The notes: generated by a model from the sequence alone, not told the origin. 6,343 nucleotides of DNA from an uncultured Clostridium sp. (GCA_947643945.1 CANRXN010000066.1:1-6343); one strand, 5' to 3'; positions 1-5,923 are shown, numbered from the stretch's first letter. Numbers and translations are program-made.

Positions 1-1070
1 CAATGAAGCTAGATGCCTCAGACGTGCATCTAATTTGTGATAACAAGCCAATGCTTAGAATTGCAAGAAAGTTAGTTCCCGTACCAAATAGCAAGGTGCT
101 AACACCAGACGATATGACAGAATATTATGATTATTTAGTCCAAGGAAATGTGGAAAAAGACGAAGTCTTCAACACCACCAGAAAACTAGACATGTCTTAT
201 GAATATAAAGATATTCGTTTAAGGGTTAATATTTCTTTGTCAGACGATGTTCCCTTATGCACCCTAAGACTTATCAAAAATGAATTACCACCTTATGAAT
301 CATTAGGAGTACCAGACATTGTAAGAAGAATGACCTACCAACCACAAGGCTTAATTCTAGTTACGGGTAAGACAAACTCTGGTAAAAGTACAACCTTAAA
401 TGCTCTAATTAACCATATTAATGAAAATCAAAATAAAAAAATACTAACCTTAGAAAATCCAGTAGAATATAAGCATCATTCTAAAAAATCCTTAATTGTC
501 CAAAAAGAAATTGGAAAAGGAAGAGATAGTTTGACATTTAGTGATGGTGTTAAAAACTCTTTAAGAGAGGACTGTGACATTCTAGTAATTGGAGAGATTC
601 GTGATAAAGTAACCATGGAAGCAGCAATCGAAATGGCAGAATCAGGACACTTAGTAATTGGAACACTTCATACCAAATCTTGTGCTGAAACGATTGACAG
701 AATGATAAACTTCTACGAAGTAAGAGATCAAGCAAGTGTTAAATACTTGTTATCAGCCTTACTAAAACTTGTAGTATCCCAAAGATTATTGCCAGGAAAT
801 GACGGAAAACTAGTGCTAGTACCAGAGGTAATGGTAGTAGATAATATTGTAGCAGGTATTATTCGTAAGGAAAAACTTAGTGTATCCGAAATTGAAGATG
901 CCATCCAAAGTAATTTAGAAAAAGGAAGCATTGGTCTAATTAATTCTTTAGCAGAATTATTTGTACAAGATAAAATTTCGCTAGAGTTGGCCAAAGCACA
1001 AATTGAAGAAAAGAACCTAGAAATTTTAAATAGAACCATCATGCAATTAAAAATTAAACGTGATAAATAA
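1..1070 (+). CDS. PilT-type type IV pilus ATPase, 5'-partial
   Basis: Secretion ATPase of the PilT/PilB (GspE) superfamily, a cytoplasmic hexamer that uses ATP to drive pilus retraction or assembly at the inner membrane. Counting from the first visible Met (base 3): an ASDVHL motif at residues 5-10, typical of the PilT N-terminal domain; a Walker A motif GKTNSGKST at 122-130; an Asp-box region LENPVEY at 150-156; a Walker B/GEIRD motif at 193-201; and a His-box GHLVIGTLHT at 215-224. In PilT proteins the ASD.H motif lies some 15 residues from the start, so the true start is probably upstream of the window and the ATG at base 3 is internal. The family's usual EDP in the Asp box is ENP here (N152). 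The C-terminal part lacks a recognisable AIRNLIRE retraction motif, so PilT versus another pilus ATPase is not settled. A PilC-like gene follows after 21 bases, as in pilus operons. Confidence 0.9.
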   Translation, partial: MKLDASDVHLICDNKPMLRIARKLVPVPNSKVLTPDDMTEYYDYLVQGNVEKDEVFNTTRKLDMSYEYKDIRLRVNISLSDDVPLCTLRLIKNELPPYESLGVPDIVRRMTYQPQGLILVTGKTNSGKSTTLNALINHINENQNKKILTLENPVEYKHHSKKSLIVQKEIGKGRDSLTFSDGVKNSLREDCDILVIGEIRDKVTMEAAIEMAESGHLVIGTLHTKSCAETIDRMINFYEVRDQASVKYLLSALLKLVVSQRLLPGNDGKLVLVPEVMVVDNIVAGIIRKEKLSVSEIEDAIQSNLEKGSIGLINSLAELFVQDKISLELAKAQIEEKNLEILNRTIMQLKIKRDK

Positions 1071-1075
1071 TAAGT

Positions 1076-1082
1076 AGGAGGT
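1076..1082 (+). promoter_or_regulatory. Ribosome binding site of the pilC-like gene
   Basis: A perfect AGGAGGT lies 9 bases before the ATG at 1092 and fixes that start. It sits just after the stop of the ATPase gene, which supports co-transcription. Confidence 0.85.
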
Positions 1083-1091
1083 AAGCTAAAG

Positions 1092-1574
1092 ATGCCTATA
1101 TATATGTACAGGGCTATGACAAAAACAGGGGTAATTGTAAGAAATAGAGTAGAGTCTTCTAGTAGGTTAAACTTAATTAAATCACTTAAATCAAGTGATT
1201 TATTACCCATTGCCATTGAACAACTTTCTTATCGTTCTAACAAAAAGCAAAAAAAGCAAAAGAAAAATGTAACTGACATCCAAGAAGTTATGAAAAATGT
1301 TAATACTACACAAATAGTAAATGCAAAAAAAACATTAACAACAAAGGAAAAAGTAAATTTATATTTTGCAAAAACTGAAAAAATAACACAAAGAGATTTA
1401 GTGGTATTTACCCAAAATTTTTATCTACTAAAAAAGGCAAACTTCAATAATATCCATGCTTTAGATACCATAATAAAAAGTACAGAAAACTTATCATTTC
1501 GTGGTATTTTAGAAGATATTTTAGCTGGTGTAGAAGCCCGGAGAAAACATGTACACTACCATGGAATATTATGA
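1092..1574 (+). CDS. pilC: PilC/GspF-type pilus platform protein, N-terminal part (zero frame)
   Basis: N-terminal portion of the polytopic inner-membrane platform protein of type IV pilus/type II secretion systems, which couples the ATPase to pilin assembly. The opening MPIYMYRAMTKTG matches the usual PilC start, followed by the small 'S..L...LK...LLPI' N-terminal domain, a Lys-rich linker (about 51-58), and the start of the first GspF domain at about residue 97 (KITQRDLVVFTQNF). The zero frame reads CGG as codon 150 and then leaves the family pattern, ending at TGA (1572-1574) ten codons later. The rest of the gene continues in the +1 frame from 1540. Skipping one C in 1537-1539 gives a continuous product of 448 residues (1092-2439), close to the normal PilC size (about 400). 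It could be a pseudogene, a sequencing error, or a gene expressed by +1 frameshifting. Confidence 0.85.
   Translation: MPIYMYRAMTKTGVIVRNRVESSSRLNLIKSLKSSDLLPIAIEQLSYRSNKKQKKQKKNVTDIQEVMKNVNTTQIVNAKKTLTTKEKVNLYFAKTEKITQRDLVVFTQNFYLLKKANFNNIHALDTIIKSTENLSFRGILEDILAGVEARRKHVHYHGIL
1536..1542 (+). other. +1 frameshift site GCC-C-GGA in the pilC-like gene
   Basis: The zero frame reads GCC CGG AGA; the homologous reading is GCC (C) GGA GAA AAC, giving VEAGEN. The restored Gly is the conserved glycine of the GspF 'v..G..l...m' segment, so the skipped base is one of the three Cs at 1537-1539. I see no upstream Shine-Dalgarno-like stimulator of the RF2 type and no stop codon at the shift point. The in-frame CGG here is one of only two in the window, and the other is at the ROK gene break. 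Confidence 0.75.
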
Positions 1575-2439
1575 AAATGTCTTTCCTTACATTTATATTA
1601 ACATGATAAAAGTAGGAGAATTATCAGGTTCGCTTACTAGCTCCTTAGAACAAGCTGTTAAATATTTGGACGAAACAGAAGCATTAAACAAAAAAATAAG
1701 ATCGATTTTAATCCCAAATATTGTGCAATTTGTCTTATTGCTAGTTATGTTAGTAGTAGGAACCTTAGTCGCCATTCCTGCCATTCAAGGGGTATTTGAC
1801 GAATTAGGAACCGAAGAGGAATTGCCAGCGGTAACCCTATGGTTTGCTTCCTTCTTAGACAAGGCGATACTCTATTGGTATGTTCCGGTAATCTTGATTT
1901 TAGCAGTAGTAGCAGCCATTGTATTTTATGTTAGAACACCAAAAGGAAAATACAATTATCACTACTTTAAATACAAAATGCCAATCTTTGGTGAATTAAT
2001 CTTTGCCTTAGACTTTTCAAGATTTCTAAAAGCCATGTTACTAAACATGAAAAATGGAATGAGAATACAAGACTCTATCGAAGTCAGCAAAAATGTTATC
2101 AAAAACTATGTAATGCTTTCTATTATAGAAACATCAATCAATAACATCTTAACCGGTTCTTCTTGGATTGAGCCATTCGAAAAATCTGGCTTAGCCAAAC
2201 CTATGATAACCGAAATGTTGAAAATAGGTATGCAAACAGACCTTACCGAAATGATGGAAAAACTAGTAGAATACATGGAAATTGATATCGACAACATCAT
2301 GACCAAAATCATGAAAGCATTGCCACAAGTGGTATATGCTATTGTTGGAGCTGTGTTAATTTTCTTCGTATTAGTTGTATTAGTACCATGTGTGCAAGTT
2401 TATATGGGTAACTTCTTATTCTCAGCATATGGTGTATAA
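1540..2439 (+). CDS. pilC: PilC/GspF-type pilus platform protein, main C-terminal part (+1 frame)
   Basis: Carries most of the two GspF domains. Numbered from the ATG at 1549: the end of the first domain holds VGELSG (22-27), the family's 'vGE.sG' signature. Membrane segments follow at about 53-80, 109-128 and 261-286, the usual three-helix layout. The second GspF copy runs from DFSRFLKAML (about 155) to the degenerate counterpart IGMQTDLTEMMEKL (226-239). The ATG at 1549 has no ribosome binding site in front of it (bases 1536-1548 are conserved coding sequence), so this is not an independent gene but the continuation of the frame opened at 1092. No further damage is visible over 300 codons, which is unusual for an old pseudogene. 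The natural stop is TAA at 2437-2439, followed at once by a terminator. Confidence 0.85.
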   Translation, partial: GENMYTTMEYYENVFPYIYINMIKVGELSGSLTSSLEQAVKYLDETEALNKKIRSILIPNIVQFVLLLVMLVVGTLVAIPAIQGVFDELGTEEELPAVTLWFASFLDKAILYWYVPVILILAVVAAIVFYVRTPKGKYNYHYFKYKMPIFGELIFALDFSRFLKAMLLNMKNGMRIQDSIEVSKNVIKNYVMLSIIETSINNILTGSSWIEPFEKSGLAKPMITEMLKIGMQTDLTEMMEKLVEYMEIDIDNIMTKIMKALPQVVYAIVGAVLIFFVLVVLVPCVQVYMGNFLFSAYGV

Positions 2440-2442
2440 AAT

Positions 2443-2478
2443 GGGACAATTGGGGACGGTTCTTAATTGTCCCTTTTT
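2443..2478 (+). terminator. Rho-independent terminator of the pil operon with a GGGGAC loop
   Basis: A 9-bp perfect stem, GGGACAATT (2443-2451) with AATTGTCCC (2465-2473), encloses the 13-base loop GGGGACGGTTCTT and is followed by TTTTT. It begins 4 bases after the pilC stop. The loop is identical to the motif at each end of the adjacent palindromic element, so the terminator may be a solo, domesticated end of that element. Confidence 0.8.
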
Positions 2479-2894
2479 ATGTGCAATTGGGGACGGTTCT
2501 TTTTTCACATTACATTACTAGTATAATATATATTTAAGTTTCGACTTTTTGCAATTATATAGGTGGCTATGAGCTAGGAGTTAAAATAAATGAAAGATTT
2601 TGTGCATCTAAGATTGTAACTAGAAAATCTTACTTTTGTTTTAGAATTTGTAGAACTATCTAGTCGCATTTGTCATTTATTCTAAATAGATAATACTATA
2701 TTTTTGAACGTGAGAGAGGCTTAAAATAGACAATTAGAGTTTCTGTAAAAGCTTAGCTTGTCCAAAATCTGTAATGTTTTTAACACCTAACCCATAGCCT
2801 AGTTACCCATGTAATTGCAAAAAGTCGAAGCTTAAATATATATTATACTAGTAATGTAATGTGCAAAAAGAACCGTCCCCAATTGCACATAAAA
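2475..2894. mobile_element. 420-base palindromic MITE-like element
   Basis: The left arm (2475-2560) and right arm (2809-2894) are inverted copies of 86 bases with three mismatches. Beyond them the similarity continues in degenerate form: left 2565-2590 against right about 2777-2800, and weaker matches towards the centre near 2685. The whole unit can therefore fold on itself. Each tip carries GGGGACGGTTCTT (2489-2501 and, reversed, 2868-2880) inside a small GTGCAA-type hairpin. It contains no plausible gene, fills the whole space between the pil terminator and the ROK gene, and ends 23 bases before the ROK start. I could not define a target duplication. Non-autonomous mobile element is an inference from structure alone. 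Confidence 0.75.
2815..2844 (+). promoter_or_regulatory. Possible weak promoter for the ROK gene inside the element's right arm
   Basis: TTGCAA (2815-2820), 18 bases, then TATATT (2839-2844). Both boxes are imperfect and the region is AT-rich, so this may be chance. If real, the inserted element supplies the promoter for the downstream kinase gene. Confidence 0.25.
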
Positions 2895-2902
2895 GAAAAA
2901 AG

Positions 2903-2908
2903 AAAGGA
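2903..2908 (+). promoter_or_regulatory. Ribosome binding site deciding the ROK start
   Basis: AAAGGA lies 9 bases before the ATG at 2918 and selects it. A longer in-frame start at 2861 would translate the tip of the palindromic element (a basic, repeat-derived peptide), has no such site, and is absent from the ROK family pattern, which begins MKVGIDIGGS. Confidence 0.75.
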
Positions 2909-2917
2909 AGATGGAAA

Positions 2918-3818
2918 ATGAAAGTTGGAATCGATATTGGTGGAAGCCATATTGCCATTGGTGTGATAGATAACAATGGTAAAATTGTAGAGAAGGTAGA
3001 AAAAAGATGGACAGCTACCGAGAAAAGAAATCTTAAAAAAACGATTACGGATTATATTTTGGAAAAGGTAAAATTGTTTCAAGAAAAGTATAAAATAGAA
3101 AAAATAGGGATTGGCACACCTGGTCAAATAGAAAATGGTGTGATTGTACAAACTACTAATTTGCAAGTTAAAAATTTTAACATAATGGAAGATCTAAAAG
3201 GATTAGAGTTACCTATTATGATAAGAAATGATGCTAAGTGTGCAGGTTTAGCAGAAAATGCTTATGGCTGTTTAAAAGGATATAATAGTAGTATATTTTT
3301 AACTCTTGGAACAGGTATTGGTGGTGCTTATTTTGTACAAGGAGAGTTACAAAAAGCGGGAGATAAAGCTGGTTATAAGTTTGGTCATATGGTAATCCAA
3401 AAAGATGGCATTTTGTGTAACTGTGGAAGAAAAGGGTGTTTTGAAAGGTATGCTTCTATGAAGGCATTTAAGAATAATTTGCGTGAAGCTTTAAATTTGG
3501 ACGAAACAACAAGAGGGCAAGAATTGTTAGAAATAATACGTAGAAATACACCAGAAGATAAGAATTATGAAGTGATTGAAGATGTGGTTAATGAATTTAT
3601 CGAAAATTTAAGTGAGGGAATTCAAAATTTGATTTGCATTTTTGAGCCAGAAATTGTACGGAATTGGTGGTAGCTTTGTGTATTTTGAAGATGTGCTTCT
3701 GGAACGATTAAGAAATAGATTGTGGCAAATGAATAAAGAGAATAAAAGAAGACAGGAAATAAAGATTACACCTGCAGTTTTAGGAAATGATGCGGGAATG
3801 ATAGGGAGTGTTTTGTAA
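2918..3818 (+). CDS. ROK-family sugar kinase (glucokinase-like), interrupted by a +1 shift
   Basis: ROK kinases phosphorylate sugars such as glucose, fructose or N-acetylmannosamine in the cytosol. Seen in order: the ATP-binding DIGGSHIAIG at 6-15, GIGTPGQIENG at 64-74, the catalytic region RNDAKCAG with Asp105, the phosphate-binding TLGTGIGGA at 129-137, and the zinc-binding set His157, Cys167, Cys169, Cys174 in GHM...CNCGRKGC. The glutamate of the family's ExGH sugar-binding motif is Lys154 here, which is unusual. The zero frame reads CGG as codon 248 and stops at TAG 3671-3673 (251 residues). Skipping one base at 3659-3663 gives IGGSFVYFEDVLLERL and the typical ROK ending AVLGNDAGMIGSVL, stop TAA 3816-3818, for 299 residues in all, a normal ROK length. 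It stands alone between the palindromic element and the rpsB promoter. The substrate cannot be told from sequence. Confidence 0.85.
3659..3665 (+). other. +1 frameshift site GTA-C-GGA in the ROK gene
   Basis: The zero frame reads GTA CGG AAT TGG TGG TAG. The homologous frame is GTA (C) GGA ATT GGT GGT AGC, giving VGIGGS; dropping a later base would give VRIGGS. The variable position lies in the hydrophobic strand before the ROK GG loop, where a small or apolar residue fits better than Arg. The CGGA tetranucleotide is the same as at the pilC break, and the zero-frame stop is three codons downstream. Confidence 0.7.
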
Positions 3819-3848
3819 CATAAAATTGTAAAAATTTCACAAAAACCC

Positions 3849-3877
3849 TTGAAATGATTGCCAAAATGTGATACAAT
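3849..3877 (+). promoter_or_regulatory. Sigma-A promoter of rpsB-tsf
   Basis: TTGAAA (3849-3854), a 17-base spacer, and TACAAT (3872-3877), each one base from consensus at ideal spacing. Transcription would start near 3884, giving a leader of about 108 bases before rpsB. This is the strongest promoter-like site in the window, fitting a highly expressed ribosomal operon. Confidence 0.85.
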
Positions 3878-3883
3878 AGCAAA

Positions 3884-3991
3884 CGTATTAATCACATAGG
3901 AAGCTAGTTTTAAGGGAAGTGCCTAAAAATTTGAGGTCCTAAAAAACGTTAGAAGCTCTGTGGAAGAATAACAAACAAGGAGGAATGAAAA
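3884..3991 (+). promoter_or_regulatory. Structured 5' leader of rpsB, candidate S2 autoregulatory RNA
   Basis: The leader can form nested pairings: CACATAG (3893-3899) with CTCTGTG (3956-3962, one mismatch), then CTAGTTTT (3904-3911) with AAAAC..TAG (3943-3952, two-base bulge), and inner AGG/CCT pairs around 3912-3940. AAGGAGG at 3977-3983, 8 bases before the ATG, is the ribosome binding site. S2 represses its own operon through the leader in Escherichia coli; a similar role here is inference, since I do not recognise a described RNA family. Confidence 0.4.
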
Positions 3992-4804
3992 ATGGCAGTA
4001 GTTGCAATGAAACAATTACTAGAAGCAGGTGTTCACTTTGGACATCAAACAAGAAGATGGGATCCAAAAATGGCAGAATACATATTCCAAGCCAGAAATG
4101 GAATACACATCATCGACTTACAAAAGACATCAAAAAAATTAGATGAAGCGTATAACTTCATCAAAGAACAAGCAGAAGAAGGAAAAACAATCCTATTCGT
4201 AGGAACCAAAAAACAAGCACAAGAATGCATGAAAGAAGCAGCATTAAAATGTGGAATGTACTATGTTGACCAAAGATGGTTAGGAGGAATGCTAACAAAC
4301 TTTGGAACCATTCAAAAAAGAATTCAAAGACTAAAAGACTTAGAAACCATGCAAGAAGACGGAACTTTTGATATATTACCTAAAAAAGAAGTAATTTTAT
4401 TGAAAAAAGAAATGGAAAAACTAGAAAAAAACCTTGGTGGAATTAAAGACATGGAAAAATTACCAGGCGTAATCTTCCTAATCGACCCTAAAAAAGAAAA
4501 AATAGCAATCTTAGAAGCTAAAAAATTAGGAATTCCAGTAGTAGGATTAGTAGATACCAACTGCAATCCAGAAGAATTAGATTACCCAATCCCAGGAAAT
4601 GACGATGCGATTCGTGCCGTAAAATTAATTGCAGATGTTATGGCAAATGCTGTTATTGAAGGAAAACAAGGGGAAAGCTTCGAGCCAGAAATGGGAGAAG
4701 AACAAGCAGTAGAAGCGGAAAATAAAGAGGTGGCTAGTATTGAAGAAGTAGTAGAAGCTACCGAAGAAGTTGCCGAAGAAAAAGAAGCTACCACGGAAGA
4801 ATAA
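3992..4804 (+). CDS. rpsB: 30S ribosomal protein S2
   Basis: Structural protein of the small ribosomal subunit, bound between head and body and needed for S1 recruitment where S1 is present. Hallmarks: LLEAGVHFGHQTRRWDPKM at residues 9-27, RNGIHIIDLQKT at 35-46, VDQRWLGGMLTNF near 92-104 and GIPVVGLVDTNCNPEELDYP from 180, followed by the IPGNDDAIRA segment. The core is full length; at 270 residues it exceeds the 241 of E. coli because of an acidic Glu/Ala/Val tail from about 227, as seen in several Firmicutes S2 proteins. Start is fixed by AAGGAGG 8 bases upstream. Codon use is strongly biased to AGA, GAA, TTA and AAA, as expected of a highly expressed gene. tsf follows in the classical order. 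Confidence 0.98.
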   Translation: MAVVAMKQLLEAGVHFGHQTRRWDPKMAEYIFQARNGIHIIDLQKTSKKLDEAYNFIKEQAEEGKTILFVGTKKQAQECMKEAALKCGMYYVDQRWLGGMLTNFGTIQKRIQRLKDLETMQEDGTFDILPKKEVILLKKEMEKLEKNLGGIKDMEKLPGVIFLIDPKKEKIAILEAKKLGIPVVGLVDTNCNPEELDYPIPGNDDAIRAVKLIADVMANAVIEGKQGESFEPEMGEEQAVEAENKEVASIEEVVEATEEVAEEKEATTEE

Positions 4805-4831
4805 GAATTTTAAAATTAGATTAAAATAAAG

Positions 4832-4865
4832 AAGAGTAGGGCTTTTCTGCTCTACTCTTAATTTT
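4832..4865 (+). terminator. Hairpin terminator or attenuator after rpsB
   Basis: AAGAGTAGGGC (4832-4842) pairs with GCTCTACTCTT (4849-4859) through 11 pairs including one G-U, with loop TTTTCT. The following tract is ATTTT, weaker than a full terminator, which would allow partial read-through into tsf and so set the S2 to EF-Ts ratio (inference). Confidence 0.65.
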
Positions 4866-4924
4866 ATAAATAAAAAAGTGAAGCAAAAAACAAGAGTAAT
4901 TAATCTGTAAATTACTTTATTTAT
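4866..4924 (+). promoter_or_regulatory. AT-rich hairpin in the rpsB-tsf spacer
   Basis: ATAAATAAA (4866-4874) is complementary to TTTATTTAT (4916-4924), and inside it AGTAATT pairs with AATTACT (about 4895-4916). The two stems share their right-hand T at 4916, so they nest as a long hairpin with an internal loop. Together with the upstream terminator-like stem it fills the 157-base spacer. No clear promoter is visible here. The function is unknown; transcript processing or stabilisation is possible. Confidence 0.4.
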
Positions 4925-4961
4925 AGGTGCTAAGCTTTAAATAAAAAGGGAGGAATAAACA

Positions 4962-5840
4962 ATGGTTACAGCAAGTTTAGTAAAAGACTTAAGAGAAAAA
5001 ACAGGAGCAGGAATGATGGACTGCAAAAAAGTTTTAACAGAAACAGATGGAGACATGGAAAAAGCAATTGAACTATTACGTGAAAGAGGAATTGCAAAAG
5101 CTGCTAAAAAATCTGGAAGAGTAGCAGCAGAAGGGCTAGTAGAAGCCTATATTGCAGAAGACGGAAAAACAGGAGCAATTGTAGAAGTAAACTCAGAAAC
5201 AGACTTTGTTGGAAAAAATGAAGACTTTAAAAACTTTGTTATGAATGTAGCAAAACAAATCGTAGAAAAAAATCCAAGTGACGTAGAAGCATTACTAGCA
5301 CAAGAATCAATTGAAGTAGCAGGAAAAACAGTACAAGAAGTATTAGTTGAAAAAATTGCAACCATCGGTGAAAACATGAACATTAGAAGATTCGCAAGAT
5401 TTGAAGCAGAAGGACTAGTAGAAAAATACATCCATGGTGACGGAAAAATTGCCGTTTTAGTTAACATGAAAAAAGGAAACAAAGAAGTTGCCAAAGACAT
5501 ATGCATGCAAATTGCAGCAGCAAGACCTGAATATGTAAGAAAAGAAGAAGTACCAGAAGAAAGAGTAAACAAAGAAATGGAAATCCTAAAAGCACAAACC
5601 ATGAATGAAGGAAAACCAGAAGCAATTGCAGAAAAAATAGTACAAGGAAGAATTGGAAAATTCTATGAAGAAATCTGCTTAATAGACCAAGCTTTTGTAA
5701 AAGATCCAAACAAAAAAGTAAATCAATTATTAAGTGAAACAGATAGTGAAATCGTAGAATTTGCAAGATTTGAAAAAGGTGAAGGAATCGAAAAAGAAGA
5801 AACAAACTTTGCCGAAGAAGTAATGAATCAATTAAAATAA
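4962..5840 (+). CDS. tsf: Translation elongation factor Ts
   Basis: Guanine nucleotide exchange factor that releases GDP from EF-Tu in the cytosol. Visible: the N-terminal UBA-like domain with TGAGMMDCKKVL at residues 14-25 and ERGIAKAAKKSGRVAAEG at 41-58, the EF-Tu-contacting SETDFV at 78-83, two core subdomains, and the C-terminal coiled-coil region ending GRIGKFYEEICLIDQAFVKD. At 292 residues it has the usual length for Firmicutes. GGGAGG 8 bases before the ATG fixes the start. It follows rpsB with the standard ribosomal-operon arrangement and shares its codon bias. No missing key residue was noticed. Confidence 0.98.
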   Translation: MVTASLVKDLREKTGAGMMDCKKVLTETDGDMEKAIELLRERGIAKAAKKSGRVAAEGLVEAYIAEDGKTGAIVEVNSETDFVGKNEDFKNFVMNVAKQIVEKNPSDVEALLAQESIEVAGKTVQEVLVEKIATIGENMNIRRFARFEAEGLVEKYIHGDGKIAVLVNMKKGNKEVAKDICMQIAAARPEYVRKEEVPEERVNKEMEILKAQTMNEGKPEAIAEKIVQGRIGKFYEEICLIDQAFVKDPNKKVNQLLSETDSEIVEFARFEKGEGIEKEETNFAEEVMNQLK

Positions 5841-5846
5841 GAAAAG

Positions 5847-5877
5847 AGGGATTTTGGGGACGTTCCTTAAAATCCCT
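5847..5877 (+). terminator. Hairpin with GGGGAC loop after tsf
   Basis: AGGGATTTT (5847-5855) and AAAATCCCT (5869-5877) form a 9-bp perfect stem around the 13-base loop GGGGACGTTCCTT; a short GTTTT follows. It has the same architecture as the terminator after pilC (9-bp stem, 13-base loop) but an unrelated stem sequence and a loop that differs at two positions. Confidence 0.65.
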
Positions 5878-5885
5878 GTTTTAGG

Positions 5886-5915
5886 GATTAAGGGGACACT
5901 CCTTAGTCTTTTTTT
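5886..5915 (+). terminator. Main rho-independent terminator of rpsB-tsf
   Basis: GATTAAGG (5886-5893) pairs with CCTTAGTC (5901-5908) through 8 pairs including one T-G, around loop GGACACT, followed by seven Ts. The core GGGGACACTCCTT is a third variant of the loop motif seen in the other terminators. Confidence 0.8.
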
Positions 5916-5923
5916 ATATTTTA

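Noticed and set aside
728..1216. Long open frame on the - strand opposite the ATPase end and pilC start
   Set aside because: It spans two well-supported + strand genes, has no family resemblance or ribosome binding site, and is explained by their codon bias.
1520..1545. RF2-like programmed frameshift with an internal Shine-Dalgarno stimulator
   Set aside because: There is no stop codon at the shift point and no AGGGGG-like sequence just upstream at either site.
1549..2439. The ATG at 1549 as the start of a separate gene
   Set aside because: No ribosome binding site precedes it, and the codons before it (GGA GAA AAC) are conserved GspF sequence, so it is an internal Met of one interrupted gene.
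2861..2917. Upstream extension of the ROK reading frame to an ATG at 2861
   Set aside because: It lies in the tip of the palindromic element, encodes a basic repeat-derived peptide, and has no ribosome binding site; ROK proteins begin at the MKVGIDIGG motif (2918).
2440..2917. CRISPR array or tRNA gene in the large intergenic region
   Set aside because: The repeats are one inverted pair, not regularly spaced direct repeats, and no cloverleaf pattern is visible; the palindromic element explains the region.
1539..3661. CGG reassigned to another amino acid, as in some bacterial lineages
   Set aside because: Reassignment alone would keep the frame; both sites need a change of frame, so a simple sense reassignment does not explain them.
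5147..5805. Two open frames on the - strand opposite tsf
   Set aside because: Low-complexity Phe/Leu/Ser-rich translations that mirror the GAA/AAA/GCA codons of tsf; no independent signals.
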